A stretch of DNA of 33,593 nucleotides, taken from positions 1 to 33,593 of the forward strand of contig NZ_PPPT01000215.1 of NCBI RefSeq assembly GCF_006483445.1, given 5' to 3'. Of the stretch, positions 13,596 through 21,253 are shown in pieces. This DNA comes from Bradyrhizobium guangdongense. GTDB taxonomy: Bacteria; Pseudomonadota; Alphaproteobacteria; Rhizobiales; Xanthobacteraceae. How positions within the stretch are numbered: the stretch's first letter is position 1; each line of letters opens with the position of its first letter. The translations under genes and the position numbers were made by a program. The notes beneath the pieces are model-generated. The model did no database searches, was not told the DNA's origin, and worked only from the letters and a program-made list of their open reading frames with translations.

Positions 13596-14806
13596 GACAC
13601 CCTCTCATGTCTGTGGCTTGGCGAATGGCCGTTCATCAGCAGCGCCAGCGTGTGTTGCGCGATCATCAACTCCTCGTCGGTCGGCACGACATAGACGGGA
13701 ATGAGACTGTTTTGGCGCGATATCAGCCGCGAATGCCGTTCGTTCTCGACTGCATCGAGCGCGACGCCGAGCCAGGCAAGCTGCTCCGTCACACGCGCAC
13801 GGATGTTCACCGAGTTCTCGCCGATCCCCGCGGTGAACACGAAGGCATCGAGCCCTTGCAGCGCCGCCGCCAGCATGCCGGCGGCGAGGCCGATGCGGTA
13901 CACGAAATAGTCGACCGCCAGCCTCGCGCGCGGATCGGTGCTCGCGTCCAGCTCGCGCATGTCGTTGCTGACGCCGGACAGGCCTTTCAATCCGCAGTCG
14001 CGATAGAGGAAGTCCTGCACCTTCGCTGCCGACATGCCCTTTTCGGACATCAGATACAGCACGACGCCGGGATCGAGCTGGCCGGGGCGCGTTCCCATCG
14101 GCAGGCCGTCGAGCGCAGTAAAACCCATGGTGCTTTCGACGCTCGAGCCACCCTTCATCGCGCACATCGAGGCGCCGCTGCCGAGATGGGCGACGATCAC
14201 GCGCTTCTTGGCGATCTCGGGCGCGATCTGCGGGAGAGTCTTTGAGATGTATTCGTAGGACAGCCCGTGGAAACCGTAGCGCCGCACGCCTTCGGCGTGG
14301 AGCTGGTAGGGAATGGCATAGTGATCGGCAAGAGGGCCATGCGTGCGATGAAACGCAGTGTCGAAGCAGGCGACCTGCGGCAGCGTCGGGAAGTTGGTCA
14401 GGATCGAGCGGATCGGCGCCAGATTGTGCGGCTGGTGCAGCGGCGCCAGCGAAATGAAGCGCTCCAGCTTTGCCACCACGCCATGGTCGATCAGGACCGG
14501 CCGCTCATAGTCCGGTCCGCCATGCACGACGCGATGGCCGACGGCGAGCGGAGTGACGCGAGCCTCGTTCCTAAGCCATTCGCCCGCCACCTCCATGGCG
14601 GCTGGCACGTCCGGGATCGCCTCGATCGGATAGGCACGGTCGGCCATGGGATCGCCGTCAGCCCCGCTTGCCCGCAGGCGCGGGCGGCTGCCGATGCCGT
14701 CCATCTGGCCCTTGATCAGGCGACGCAGCCTGCCCTCGCCCTCGACCGCAAAGACCTGGAATTTGACGCTCGACGAGCCTGCGTTGATGACGAGGATGCT
14801 GTCCAT
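13592..14806 (-). CDS. ackA: Acetate/propionate kinase
   Basis: 404 residues of acetate kinase, which converts acetyl phosphate and ADP to acetate and ATP (or the reverse). Family motifs are intact: the N-terminal NAGSSSVKF phosphate loop, VGHRVVHGG, PLHQPHNLAPI, the catalytic-Asp segment ACFDTAFH, GFHGLSYEYI, HLGSGAS, GTRPGQLDPG and FTAGIGENS. The ATG at 14806 gives a family-typical N terminus; a GTG nine bases earlier overlaps the pta stop. Both ends overlap or touch neighbours (pta before, fabI after), so it is translated as part of the DUF3141-pta-ackA-fabI operon. Together with Pta it would make ATP from acyl-CoA without respiration, which fits control by the box at 18088. Confidence 0.95.
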   Translation of the reverse strand: MDSILVINAGSSSVKFQVFAVEGEGRLRRLIKGQMDGIGSRPRLRASGADGDPMADRAYPIEAIPDVPAAMEVAGEWLRNEARVTPLAVGHRVVHGGPDYERPVLIDHGVVAKLERFISLAPLHQPHNLAPIRSILTNFPTLPQVACFDTAFHRTHGPLADHYAIPYQLHAEGVRRYGFHGLSYEYISKTLPQIAPEIAKKRVIVAHLGSGASMCAMKGGSSVESTMGFTALDGLPMGTRPGQLDPGVVLYLMSEKGMSAAKVQDFLYRDCGLKGLSGVSNDMRELDASTDPRARLAVDYFVYRIGLAAGMLAAALQGLDAFVFTAGIGENSVNIRARVTEQLAWLGVALDAVENERHSRLISRQNSLIPVYVVPTDEELMIAQHTLALLMNGHSPSHRHERVS

Positions 14807-14811
14807 GGCAG

Positions 14812-15777
14812 TCACGCCGCAACTGTCGGCGCCTTCTGGCGCCTTGCATTTGCATAGAGCGCGGCCACCGCACAGGACGCCATCCGCGCCCGCGGGCTAT
14901 CCGCGCGCGAGGTCAGGACGACGGGCACACGCGCACCGAGCACGATGCCGGCTCCGTCGGCCTTGGCGAAATAAGCCAGGTTCTTGGCGAGCATGTTTCC
15001 GGACTCGAGGTCGGGCACGACCAGAATCTGCGCCCGTCCCGCGACCTCGGATTTGATACCCTTGATCCGCGCGGACTCGACGTCAATGGCATTGTCGAAG
15101 GCCAGGGGACCGTCGAGCACACCGCCCGTGATCTGGCCGCGGTCCGCCATCTTGCAGAGCGCTGCCGCCTCGATCGTGGACGGGATCTTTGACGTGACCG
15201 TCTCGACCGCGGACAGGATGGCAACCCGCGGTGTCTTGCCAAAACCGGCCTGATTGTAGAGGTCGATCGCGTTCTGGATGATATCGCGCTTGGCGTCCAG
15301 ATCGGGGAAGATGTTGATCGCGGCATCGGTCACGAAGATCGTGTCGGTATAGGCCGGCACGTCCATGACAAAGACATGGCTGATACGGCGATCCGTGCGC
15401 AAACCGCCGACCTTTGCCGTAACCGCCTTCATCAGTTCGTCCGTATGAAGGCTGCCTTTCATCAGCAGCTCGGCCCGGGCAGCGTGGATCAACTCGACGC
15501 CCTTTGCGGCGGACTCGTCGCTATGCGCGGCGTCGATGATCTCGTAGCCGGAGATGTCCAGTCCAAATTTGGCGGCGGTGTCCTTGATTTTCCGTTCCGG
15601 ACCCACCAGCAGCGGCCGGATGATGCCGGCAGTCGCGCTGTCGACGGCACCACGAAGTGACGTCTCGTCGCAGGGATGCACGACGACCGTCGGTGCCGGC
15701 TGCAGCGCCTTCGCCGCCGCAATCAGGCGATCATATTTGCTGGGCGACTGCGCGCTTGCCGTGCCTTCTGACATCAT
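14812..15777 (-). CDS. pta: Phosphate acetyl/butyryltransferase
   Basis: 321 residues of the phosphotransacetylase/phosphotransbutyrylase family, exchanging CoA for phosphate on short acyl-CoA. The fold's landmarks are LLVGPERKIKDTA (about 56-68), AELLMKGSLHTDELMKAV, the RRISHVFVMDVPAY segment, ITDAAINIFPDL-like VTDAAINIFPDL, GGVLDGPLAFDNAID and the C-terminal VVPDLESGNMLAKNLAYFAKADGAGIVLGA. Proteins like this are often annotated as the transferase part of a bifunctional enoyl-CoA hydratase/phosphate acetyltransferase, but no MaoC domain is fused here. An ATGATG start lies after GGGAGCG, 26 bases past the DUF3141 stop, and its own stop touches ackA. Acyl chain preference (C2 or C4) cannot be read from the sequence; the setting makes butyryl- or crotonyl-type substrates possible. 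Confidence 0.92.
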   Translation of the reverse strand: MMSEGTASAQSPSKYDRLIAAAKALQPAPTVVVHPCDETSLRGAVDSATAGIIRPLLVGPERKIKDTAAKFGLDISGYEIIDAAHSDESAAKGVELIHAARAELLMKGSLHTDELMKAVTAKVGGLRTDRRISHVFVMDVPAYTDTIFVTDAAINIFPDLDAKRDIIQNAIDLYNQAGFGKTPRVAILSAVETVTSKIPSTIEAAALCKMADRGQITGGVLDGPLAFDNAIDVESARIKGIKSEVAGRAQILVVPDLESGNMLAKNLAYFAKADGAGIVLGARVPVVLTSRADSPRARMASCAVAALYANARRQKAPTVAA

Positions 15778-15803
15778 GTCGCTCCCGATTCCTCCAAGCC
15801 GCG

Positions 15804-18032
15804 TTACGACGCGCGCGCCTTCGGGTCGAAAGGGGCAACGTTCGACGCCCTTTCGCCCCCCTCGCCCGTGTCGACGCCAAACAGGCCCGCAACCTGCCTC
15901 AGGCGGCTCGCACGCTCGCCCGTGATGTCCTCGCTCGCGGACAGCACCTCGCGCATCGCCTCAAACGCGCCGCGGCGCAGGTTAACGTTATCCGGCAGCA
16001 TCTTCGGAATGGCCGCGAGTGCCGCATCCCGGTCGAGCAGCAGCATGAAGAACTGCTCACGCACGAGCACCTTGAACTCGGCCAGGCTCATGCGATCGCC
16101 GCTGTGCTCGCGTCGGATCTGACGCAGCGCCTCGATGCTCCGCTCATCAACCATGCCCCGCGCCGAGCCGACGTAGAGCAGCGCGCGCAGCGCCGCCTCG
16201 CGAAGACCGCCCTCGCCCATCCGCGACTTCAGGTCGGCGACACGCTTGTCGAGCATGGCGCGGTGATCGGCAGACATCTCGCGCGGGCGCGACGGTGCCG
16301 AATTCGGATCGATTCCGACGGCGGCTTGTAACGCAGGCGAACCATAAACGTTGAGGAAGATTGCTTCGCTCATGGCCTCCTGCTGATCGCGCCAGGCGTC
16401 GAGGGCGTGGACGATCTGCTTCGACATCTGCTCCTGGAACGCCAGGAACGGGTTGTCCTTCGACACCGGCTTGCGGTTCTCGTCGGCCTTCTCAGCCAGG
16501 GATTTCACCGTCGCCATGTAGGGATTCTGGCTGCTGAAGATTTCGTATTGCAGCCGCAGCGGATGCATGCTCTGAGCCCACTCCGCCATCTGGGGCGTCA
16601 CCATGCTCTTGATCCAGGGCTGCATGAACTTCTGATAGGCCGCGAGGTTGATCTCCGAGACGCGCTTGGCCGCTGCAAAGCGCCGCTCGTCCTCCGGCGA
16701 ATTGCCGCCCATGGCACGGATATCGTCGAGGGTTCGGGCCTCGCAGCGCATCACCCACTGTCCCACCACGAGATCGGAGCTCGCGGTCTCCTCGCCCTTC
16801 GCCTCGAACGTCGCTTCATAGAGTCCGGGTGGCAGAACGTCGATCAGGTCAATATTGCTGGAGAATTCGGCGTGCTCCTTCTTGGCCACGCCGCCGGATA
16901 CGAAGATGCCGAGATGGCCGATGCTCTTGTGCACGGTGTAGACGATGGTCTGGCCATAGGCCCTGATCTCGTCGACATCGGCATAGCACTCGAGAATCCA
17001 GTTCAGCGCCTGCTGGGGCGGCGTGACGTTATCGCCTTCCGAGCAGAACACGACGATCGGCGAGCGGATGTTGCGCAGGTCCACCTTCTTGCCGTCGGAC
17101 ATCTCGATCTTGCCGGCCGCGAGATTGTTGCCGACGAACAGCTCGTCGACGATGAACTGGATCTCCGCCGCGTTCAGATTGACGTGACCGCCCCACCAAC
17201 GCTCGAATTCGAGATAACGGTCCGCTTCGGTGTCGACCTTGGAGTAGACGTTGTACTGCTTGGTCCAGAGCGTGTTCGACGGATTCTGGTTCTCGAAGTT
17301 TTGCACCAGCCAGGCGCCGTCGAACTTTCCCGCGCCGAGGTCTGAAGTCAGCGCCGTCAGCCAACTCCCGCCCAACAGCCCGCCCGAATAGCGCATCGGA
17401 TATTTTCCGTGCACGCCCTCCCAATAGGCCAGTGGCGCGCCGGCGATGATCAGCGGCCCGAACAGCTCCGGGCGCAGCGACGCCAGGATCATGACCGCCC
17501 ATCCGGCCTGGCAATTGCCGATCACGCAGGGTTTTCCATCGGCATCCGGGTGAAGGCTGATGACCTTCTCGATGAACTGGGCCTCAGCGCGCGCGATACA
17601 CTCGATGGTCTGGCCAGGCATCGGGTCCGGCAGGAACCCGATGAAGTAACAGGGATGCCCCGCCTTCATCGCCACGCCGATCTCGCTGTCGGCCTTGAAG
17701 CCACCGATGCCGGGACCGTGGCCCGCGCGCGGATCGACCACGACGAAGGGACGACGTTTCATGTCGATCTCGACACCCTGGGGCGGGATGATGCGCACCA
17801 GCGCATAATTGACGGGCTCAGCAAGCTTGCGGCCGTCCATGACCAGTTCGGCGGAATATTGCAGCACATGGGGCGCGGTCTGGGCGACATGCTCCCGGTA
17901 CTGGTCGCCGCGACGTCGCATGATGTCGAGGAACAGAACGCTCCGCTGTCCAGCATCGACCATGTATTCCACTGCCGATGCGACCAGGCCCGACATCGGA
18001 CCTTCCGGGAGCTTTATCTTATCCATCGACAT
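15804..18032 (-). CDS. DUF3141-family protein, PHA-synthase-like alpha/beta hydrolase
   Basis: 742 residues with the start at the ATG at 18032, preceded by GAGG; longer frames would begin inside the box at 18088. The N-terminal half is an alpha/beta-hydrolase fold related to poly(3-hydroxyalkanoate) synthase (PhaC): a VVVDPRAGHGPGIGG strand-loop near 97-111, then a nucleophile elbow GNCQAG in which Cys174 replaces serine, as in PhaC, a candidate acid Asp334 in CSEGDNVTPP and His373 in SIGHLGIFVSG. The C-terminal half (about 400-742) is mainly helical, includes TerB-like charged repeats near the end, and I cannot assign it. It is the first gene of the operon with pta, ackA and fabI. The family is uncharacterised to my knowledge; acyl transfer to or from CoA or polymer is inferred from the triad and neighbours. 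Confidence 0.88.
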   Translation of the reverse strand: MSMDKIKLPEGPMSGLVASAVEYMVDAGQRSVLFLDIMRRRGDQYREHVAQTAPHVLQYSAELVMDGRKLAEPVNYALVRIIPPQGVEIDMKRRPFVVVDPRAGHGPGIGGFKADSEIGVAMKAGHPCYFIGFLPDPMPGQTIECIARAEAQFIEKVISLHPDADGKPCVIGNCQAGWAVMILASLRPELFGPLIIAGAPLAYWEGVHGKYPMRYSGGLLGGSWLTALTSDLGAGKFDGAWLVQNFENQNPSNTLWTKQYNVYSKVDTEADRYLEFERWWGGHVNLNAAEIQFIVDELFVGNNLAAGKIEMSDGKKVDLRNIRSPIVVFCSEGDNVTPPQQALNWILECYADVDEIRAYGQTIVYTVHKSIGHLGIFVSGGVAKKEHAEFSSNIDLIDVLPPGLYEATFEAKGEETASSDLVVGQWVMRCEARTLDDIRAMGGNSPEDERRFAAAKRVSEINLAAYQKFMQPWIKSMVTPQMAEWAQSMHPLRLQYEIFSSQNPYMATVKSLAEKADENRKPVSKDNPFLAFQEQMSKQIVHALDAWRDQQEAMSEAIFLNVYGSPALQAAVGIDPNSAPSRPREMSADHRAMLDKRVADLKSRMGEGGLREAALRALLYVGSARGMVDERSIEALRQIRREHSGDRMSLAEFKVLVREQFFMLLLDRDAALAAIPKMLPDNVNLRRGAFEAMREVLSASEDITGERASRLRQVAGLFGVDTGEGGERASNVAPFDPKARAS

Positions 18033-18087
18033 GATCTGACCTCGCCGTCGCGTGAGGTCATTCAAAGAGGCACTGCGATAGCCAACG

Positions 18088-18101
18088 TTGACATAAGTCA
18101 A
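18088..18101. promoter_or_regulatory. FixK/FNR-type box upstream of the DUF3141-pta-ackA-fabI operon
   Basis: TTGAC-ATAA-GTCAA is a perfect dyad satisfying TTGA-N6-TCAA. Its centre is 62.5 bases from the ATG at 18032; with the site at -41.5 a TTGAAT on the minus strand falls at the -10 distance and the leader is about 21 bases. The stop codon of the preceding AI-2E transporter gene (18098-18100) lies inside the box. Confidence 0.75.
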
Positions 18102-19180
18102 CGGTCGGCAACCGCCTGCGGCGCGCGCTCGATGCGGATCCAGGCCACCGCCAACTCCCAGGCGACCGCCAGAACGATCGGACCGATGAAAAGGCCGACG
18201 ATTCCGTGTGCAAGCGTGCCGCCGATCACGCCGACCAGGATCACCAATGTCGGCGTGGTCAGACCGCGCCCCATCAGCAAGGGCTTCAGAATGTTGTCGA
18301 GCAGGCCGACGATCACGAAGAATATCGTGAGCAGCAGTGCCGTGGTGACGTCCTTGTCCATCCAGAGCCAGATGATCACGGGGAGCAGCACCAGCGCCGC
18401 GCCGATCTGCACGATCGAGAGCATCAGGACGATGAAGGCGAGCAGACCCGCGCTCGGGATGCTCGCAAGCTTGAACCCGATACCGGCAAGCAGCGCCTGG
18501 ATGACGGCAACGCCGATCACGCCTTGGGAGACCGCGCGGATCGTCGCGCCGGCGAGTTCAAGAAAATGCTCGCTCTGCTCGGGAATGACGCGGAACAGGA
18601 AGCCGCGGCTGGCGGCCACGAGTTGCGGCCCGAACGGAAACAGGAATCCCATCACCAGGACCGAGACCAGAAACTGCAGCGTTCCGACGCCGGCGTCGCC
18701 CGCGAGCGAGAGCATCGTCCCGGCCAGCGGTTTCAAATAGGGCGCGATTTCGCGCAGCGCCGCGCGGATGTTGGTGTAGGCTTGGTCCCAGAGCTCGAAG
18801 AGCTGCGGACCGATCACCGGCCACGCCTTGATCCGCTCCGGCGGGGCCTGCAGCACGAGTTCGCCGGTGCCGATCTGGCTCGCCAGATCCTTGACGCCCT
18901 CGACCGCGCTCACACCGAGCCAGGTCGCCGGCCCGATCACGATTCCGAGCGTGACCAGCGTGAGAATGACAGCAGACGTCCGGGGCCGGCCGCCAAGCCG
19001 TTTGGCGAGCCAGCTAAAGGCCGGATAGAACGCGACCGCTAGCACGCCGGCCCAGGTCAGGATCGGCACAAAGGGCTTGATGATGACGAAGGTCCACAGG
19101 ATCAGCAGCGCGAGCAAACCGAGCCGGATCACGAGTTGGATGATGTCCTCTCCGGAGAGGAGCTGGCGAAGTGTCTTCAC
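18098..19180 (-). CDS. AI-2E family transporter (PerM-like membrane protein)
   Basis: About 360 residues of the AI-2E transporter/PerM family: paired hydrophobic segments at the N terminus (LGLLALLILWTFVIIKPF and ILTWAGVLAVAFYPAF), a third near 60-80, a long hydrophilic amphipathic part (about 90-160), and four or five further helices including GVIGVAVIQALLAGIGF and the GLFIGPIVLAVAWELAV ending. The start is placed at the GTG at 19180: an ATC/ATG-like frame continues to 19246, but that would run through the box at 19238-19251, and 19180 gives the same box-to-start distance (64.5) as other genes here. Despite the family name, transport of autoinducer-2 is shown for few members; some are Na+/H+ antiporters or have unknown cargo. 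Its stop lies in the next box. Confidence 0.85.
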   Translation of the reverse strand: MKTLRQLLSGEDIIQLVIRLGLLALLILWTFVIIKPFVPILTWAGVLAVAFYPAFSWLAKRLGGRPRTSAVILTLVTLGIVIGPATWLGVSAVEGVKDLASQIGTGELVLQAPPERIKAWPVIGPQLFELWDQAYTNIRAALREIAPYLKPLAGTMLSLAGDAGVGTLQFLVSVLVMGFLFPFGPQLVAASRGFLFRVIPEQSEHFLELAGATIRAVSQGVIGVAVIQALLAGIGFKLASIPSAGLLAFIVLMLSIVQIGAALVLLPVIIWLWMDKDVTTALLLTIFFVIVGLLDNILKPLLMGRGLTTPTLVILVGVIGGTLAHGIVGLFIGPIVLAVAWELAVAWIRIERAPQAVADR

Positions 19181-19237
19181 GGGGCGGCCCTTCGTCTTGA
19201 ACGCAGCGAAGCTAGGAACCGCGCCCGAACGGCCATC

Positions 19238-19251
19238 TTGATCCAAATCAA
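19238..19251. promoter_or_regulatory. FixK/FNR-type box between AI-2E transporter and GNAT genes
   Basis: TTGAT-CCAA-ATCAA has two perfect half-sites. The centre is 64.5 bases from the GTG at 19180 (minus) and 67.5 from the ATG at 19312 (plus), the same symmetrical geometry as the box at 9314, so it could activate both genes from -41.5. Confidence 0.78.
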
Positions 19252-19311
19252 GCCATGCACGGCGATCGGCGGCCTGATCGCCCGAGGCAGCACAACTAAC
19301 GGGTTGGCGTC

Positions 19312-19848
19312 ATGTCGGACCCCGCATACTACGCGAGGCAGGAGCGCTTGCGCGACGGCACGCCGGTCGAGGTCCGCGCGTTGCGGGCCACCGACGAGGG
19401 CGACATGCTCGCCGCCCTTGAGCAAACCAGCGTGCAGTCGCTGCAGCGGCGCTTCTTCGCACCGAAGCGCCACTTCTCCGACAAGGAGCGCGCCTTCTTC
19501 ATGGCGATCGATTTCAAGACGCATGTTGCGCTGGTCGTGCTCGCTGAGGACGCAGGACGCCAAGCCATCGTCGGCGGTGGCCGCTATGTTGTCACCGAGC
19601 CCGGGCAAGCCGAACTCGCCTTCGTCGTGATCGATGCCTGGCAGGGGCGCGGCATCGGCTCGCTCCTGATGCGCCGCCTCATCGATCTCGCGCGTGAAGC
19701 CGGACTGCACGAGCTCACCGCGGAGGTGCTGTCCGAGAACGCGTCCATGTTGAGTGTGTTCGACAAGGCCGGCTTCAAACCAGCCAAGCGACGCGACCCA
19801 CAGACGATCCATTTGGCGCTGAGTTTGGACGAACGACCCATGATCTGA
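19312..19848 (+). CDS. GNAT-family N-acetyltransferase
   Basis: 178 residues of the GNAT fold. The acetyl-CoA pyrophosphate loop is QGRGIGSLLMRRLI (about 106-119) after the strand AELAFVVIDAW; the following strand is LTAEVLSENASMLSVFDKAGF, as in GNATs that resemble the acetyltransferase part of bacterial Pat proteins. The N-terminal RDGTPVEVRALRATDEGDML is the usual first strand and helix. No acyl-CoA ligase domain is fused. It is divergent from the AI-2E gene and shares the box at 19238. Next to an operon that produces acetyl-CoA and acetyl phosphate, a protein-lysine acetylation role is possible but not shown; small-molecule substrates are equally allowed by the sequence. Confidence 0.85.
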   Translation: MSDPAYYARQERLRDGTPVEVRALRATDEGDMLAALEQTSVQSLQRRFFAPKRHFSDKERAFFMAIDFKTHVALVVLAEDAGRQAIVGGGRYVVTEPGQAELAFVVIDAWQGRGIGSLLMRRLIDLAREAGLHELTAEVLSENASMLSVFDKAGFKPAKRRDPQTIHLALSLDERPMI

Positions 19849-19973
19849 CTAAGATCTGAGCACACCGTTCGCGCAACGTTCCCGAGCATTGAACGGCGGT
19901 TCGCAGCTCTCACCTAGCAGCTTGCACAGCCCTCCCGGATTTGACACAAGATGCTCCCAGGGGGCGTGTCAAC

Positions 19974-20174
19974 GTGTTGGGTTTGCTGATACTTTTGGGG
20001 ACCGCGGCGATCTCCTTCGGCTGCGGCTATGGTGTACGCGAGCTGGTATCCCGTCGCCGTCGCGCGGTCTATCTCAGATTTGCACCATACGTCTCGCCGA
20101 CGAGGTCGCGTGAGGTTCCGGAGTTCCTGTTGCGCCGGACCACGTCACAGCCCAGCCACAGCGCGCACCGCTAG
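19974..20174 (+). CDS. Small single-pass membrane protein, unrecognised
   Basis: A 66-residue frame with a GTG start preceded by CAGGGGG about nine bases upstream. The first half is a hydrophobic segment (NVLGLLILLGTAAISFGCGYGV) followed by a basic cluster, SRRRRAVYLRFAPY, giving an inside-positive C-terminal side. That layout and the ribosome site support a real small membrane protein, though the last 25 residues look random. A TTG at 19941 gives a longer form with no ribosome site. I do not recognise the family. Confidence 0.45.
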   Translation: MLGLLILLGTAAISFGCGYGVRELVSRRRRAVYLRFAPYVSPTRSREVPEFLLRRTTSQPSHSAHR

Positions 20175-20185
20175 CCTCGCACGCG

Positions 20186-20207
20186 CGGCGCTGCTTCCGC
20201 AGCCGCC
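20186..20207 (-). terminator. Short bulged GC-rich hairpin after the small minus-strand ORF
   Basis: Read on the minus strand, GGCGGCTGC-GGAA-GCAGCGCC folds into a five-base-pair stem with a GGAA loop, a bulged G and three further pairs. It lies 13 bases past the stop of the 27-codon ORF and between two convergent small ORFs. No T-run follows, so termination is uncertain. Confidence 0.25.
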
Positions 20208-20219
20208 ATCGCCAAGTGT

Positions 20220-20303
20220 CTATCCCATCATCTCGGCAAGCTTGATGCTTGCGCAGATGATCATTCCCCACAGCGCGAAGTTGATCTCGAGCGCGGCGAG
20301 CAT
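20220..20303 (-). CDS. Candidate 27-residue membrane miniprotein
   Basis: A 27-codon frame: ATG at 20303, TAG at 20220. The ribosome site AGGGAAG lies seven bases upstream. The peptide begins MLAALEINFALWGMIICASI and ends with KLAEMMG, so most of it is one hydrophobic helix of membrane-spanning length with a single Cys and a short charged tail. A promoter-like TTGCAG, 17 bases, TTATAG lies upstream on the minus strand. Length, ribosome site and promoter together make it more than a chance frame, but nothing identifies its function. Confidence 0.5.
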   Translation of the reverse strand: MLAALEINFALWGMIICASIKLAEMMG

Positions 20304-20475
20304 GGGCGTTCTTCCCTGGTGGCACCACTATAAACTGTAGTGCTCACATACTGCAATTCAGCAGTTCCCGGATGGTTCCCGCCAAATCCAGCATTTTTTT
20401 GGCGAGCTTGCCATGGTTGCGCCACAAGCTAACGCAACCGTTTGTTGATGCTTGCAAAAACAGGAATTGGAACCG
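20304..20475. other. AT-rich spacer downstream of the ABC exporter genes
   Basis: 172 bases between the ABC ATPase stop and the small minus-strand ORF. A 7-base-arm inverted repeat, GGTTGCG and CGCAACC at 20415-20439, and a second repeat GCCAAA/TTTGGC near 20390 could end the exporter transcript, but neither is followed by a T-run on the minus strand. I see no gene in it. Confidence 0.4.
20326..20342. promoter_or_regulatory. Dyad CACTA-N7-TAGTG at the start of the small minus-strand ORF
   Basis: Perfect 5-base arms around TAAACTG, 23 bases upstream of the 27-codon ORF and overlapping its probable -10 region. It could be an operator or the base of a short leader hairpin. Confidence 0.3.
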
Positions 20476-21243
20476 TCAGTTCCGAGCGTCGCCAGCACCC
20501 GCGACGTATCGATCGATGATGCCATCGACGGTTCCCACAGCCGCGATTCGTCCCTGCTGCAACAGAACCGCACGGTTGCAGGTACTTCTGAGCAAATCGA
20601 CGTCATGGGAGGCGAGCACGAGGATGCCGGCGCGCGCGACGATATCGTCGAGGCGCTGCCGCGCCTTGCGGCGGAACTGCTGGTCGCCGACGCCGATCCA
20701 TTCGTCGAGCAAGACGATCTCACCTTCCACGGCGGTCGCCACCGCAAAGATCAGCCGCAACATCATGCCGCTGGAATAGGTGCGCAGCGGCAGGTCGAGC
20801 TTGTCGCCGAGCTCGGTGAACTCGGCGATCTCGTAGCGTCGCGCTTCGATCTCGGCGCGGCGTGCGCCGACCACGAGCCCGCGCCGCATGATGTTCTCGT
20901 AGCCGGTGGCCTCCTCATCGAAGCCTGCGGCAAGGTCGAAGAGAGACAGACAGCGGCCGAGCACGTCAGCGCTGCCCGACGTCGGATGGTAGATTCCGGC
21001 GAGCACGCGCAGCAGCGTGGTCTTGCCGGCACCGTTGGCGCCGATAAGCGCGACGCGGTCGCCGGCGCGGATGTCGAGCGTGACGTCACTGAGCGCGCTC
21101 ACGACATGCGTCGGCGCCTGCGGCCGCGCCATGAACGGCGTCATCGCACGCATGAAACGGCGGCGCAGCGATCGCTCGCGGAACGACAGAATCGGGAAGT
21201 CGACCGAGACGTCCTGCAGGTGGATGTGGGCCGAGATGCTCAT
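20476..21243 (-). CDS. ABC transporter ATPase, polysaccharide/O-antigen export (Wzt/KpsT type)
   Basis: 255 residues, start at the ATG at 21243; the open frame extends further but the family-typical N terminus begins here. Walker A is GANGAGKT (68-75), the signature is the variant SSGM at 157-160 (typical of Wzt/KpsT/TagH ATPases rather than LSGGQ), Walker B ends IVLLDE with Asp180 and Glu181, and the H-loop is ASHD (about 213). The early RRRFMRAMTPF stretch before the core is common in this subfamily. There is no C-terminal carbohydrate-binding domain, so it is the short form. The permease stop lies 10 bases upstream, so the two form one operon. Substrate is probably a lipid-linked polysaccharide; no glycosyltransferase is nearby to show which. 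Confidence 0.87.
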   Translation of the reverse strand: MSISAHIHLQDVSVDFPILSFRERSLRRRFMRAMTPFMARPQAPTHVVSALSDVTLDIRAGDRVALIGANGAGKTTLLRVLAGIYHPTSGSADVLGRCLSLFDLAAGFDEEATGYENIMRRGLVVGARRAEIEARRYEIAEFTELGDKLDLPLRTYSSGMMLRLIFAVATAVEGEIVLLDEWIGVGDQQFRRKARQRLDDIVARAGILVLASHDVDLLRSTCNRAVLLQQGRIAAVGTVDGIIDRYVAGAGDARN

Positions 21244-21253
21244 CGCTTCGCGC

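Noticed and set aside
17409..18740. A 443-codon open frame opposite the DUF3141 and AI-2E genes
   Set aside because: It spans two genes and the FixK-type box and has low-complexity composition; both real genes on the other strand have clear family motifs.
19181..19246. Longer start for the AI-2E transporter at 19246
   Set aside because: It would place the start inside the FixK-type box, whereas the GTG at 19180 gives the spacing seen at the other boxes.
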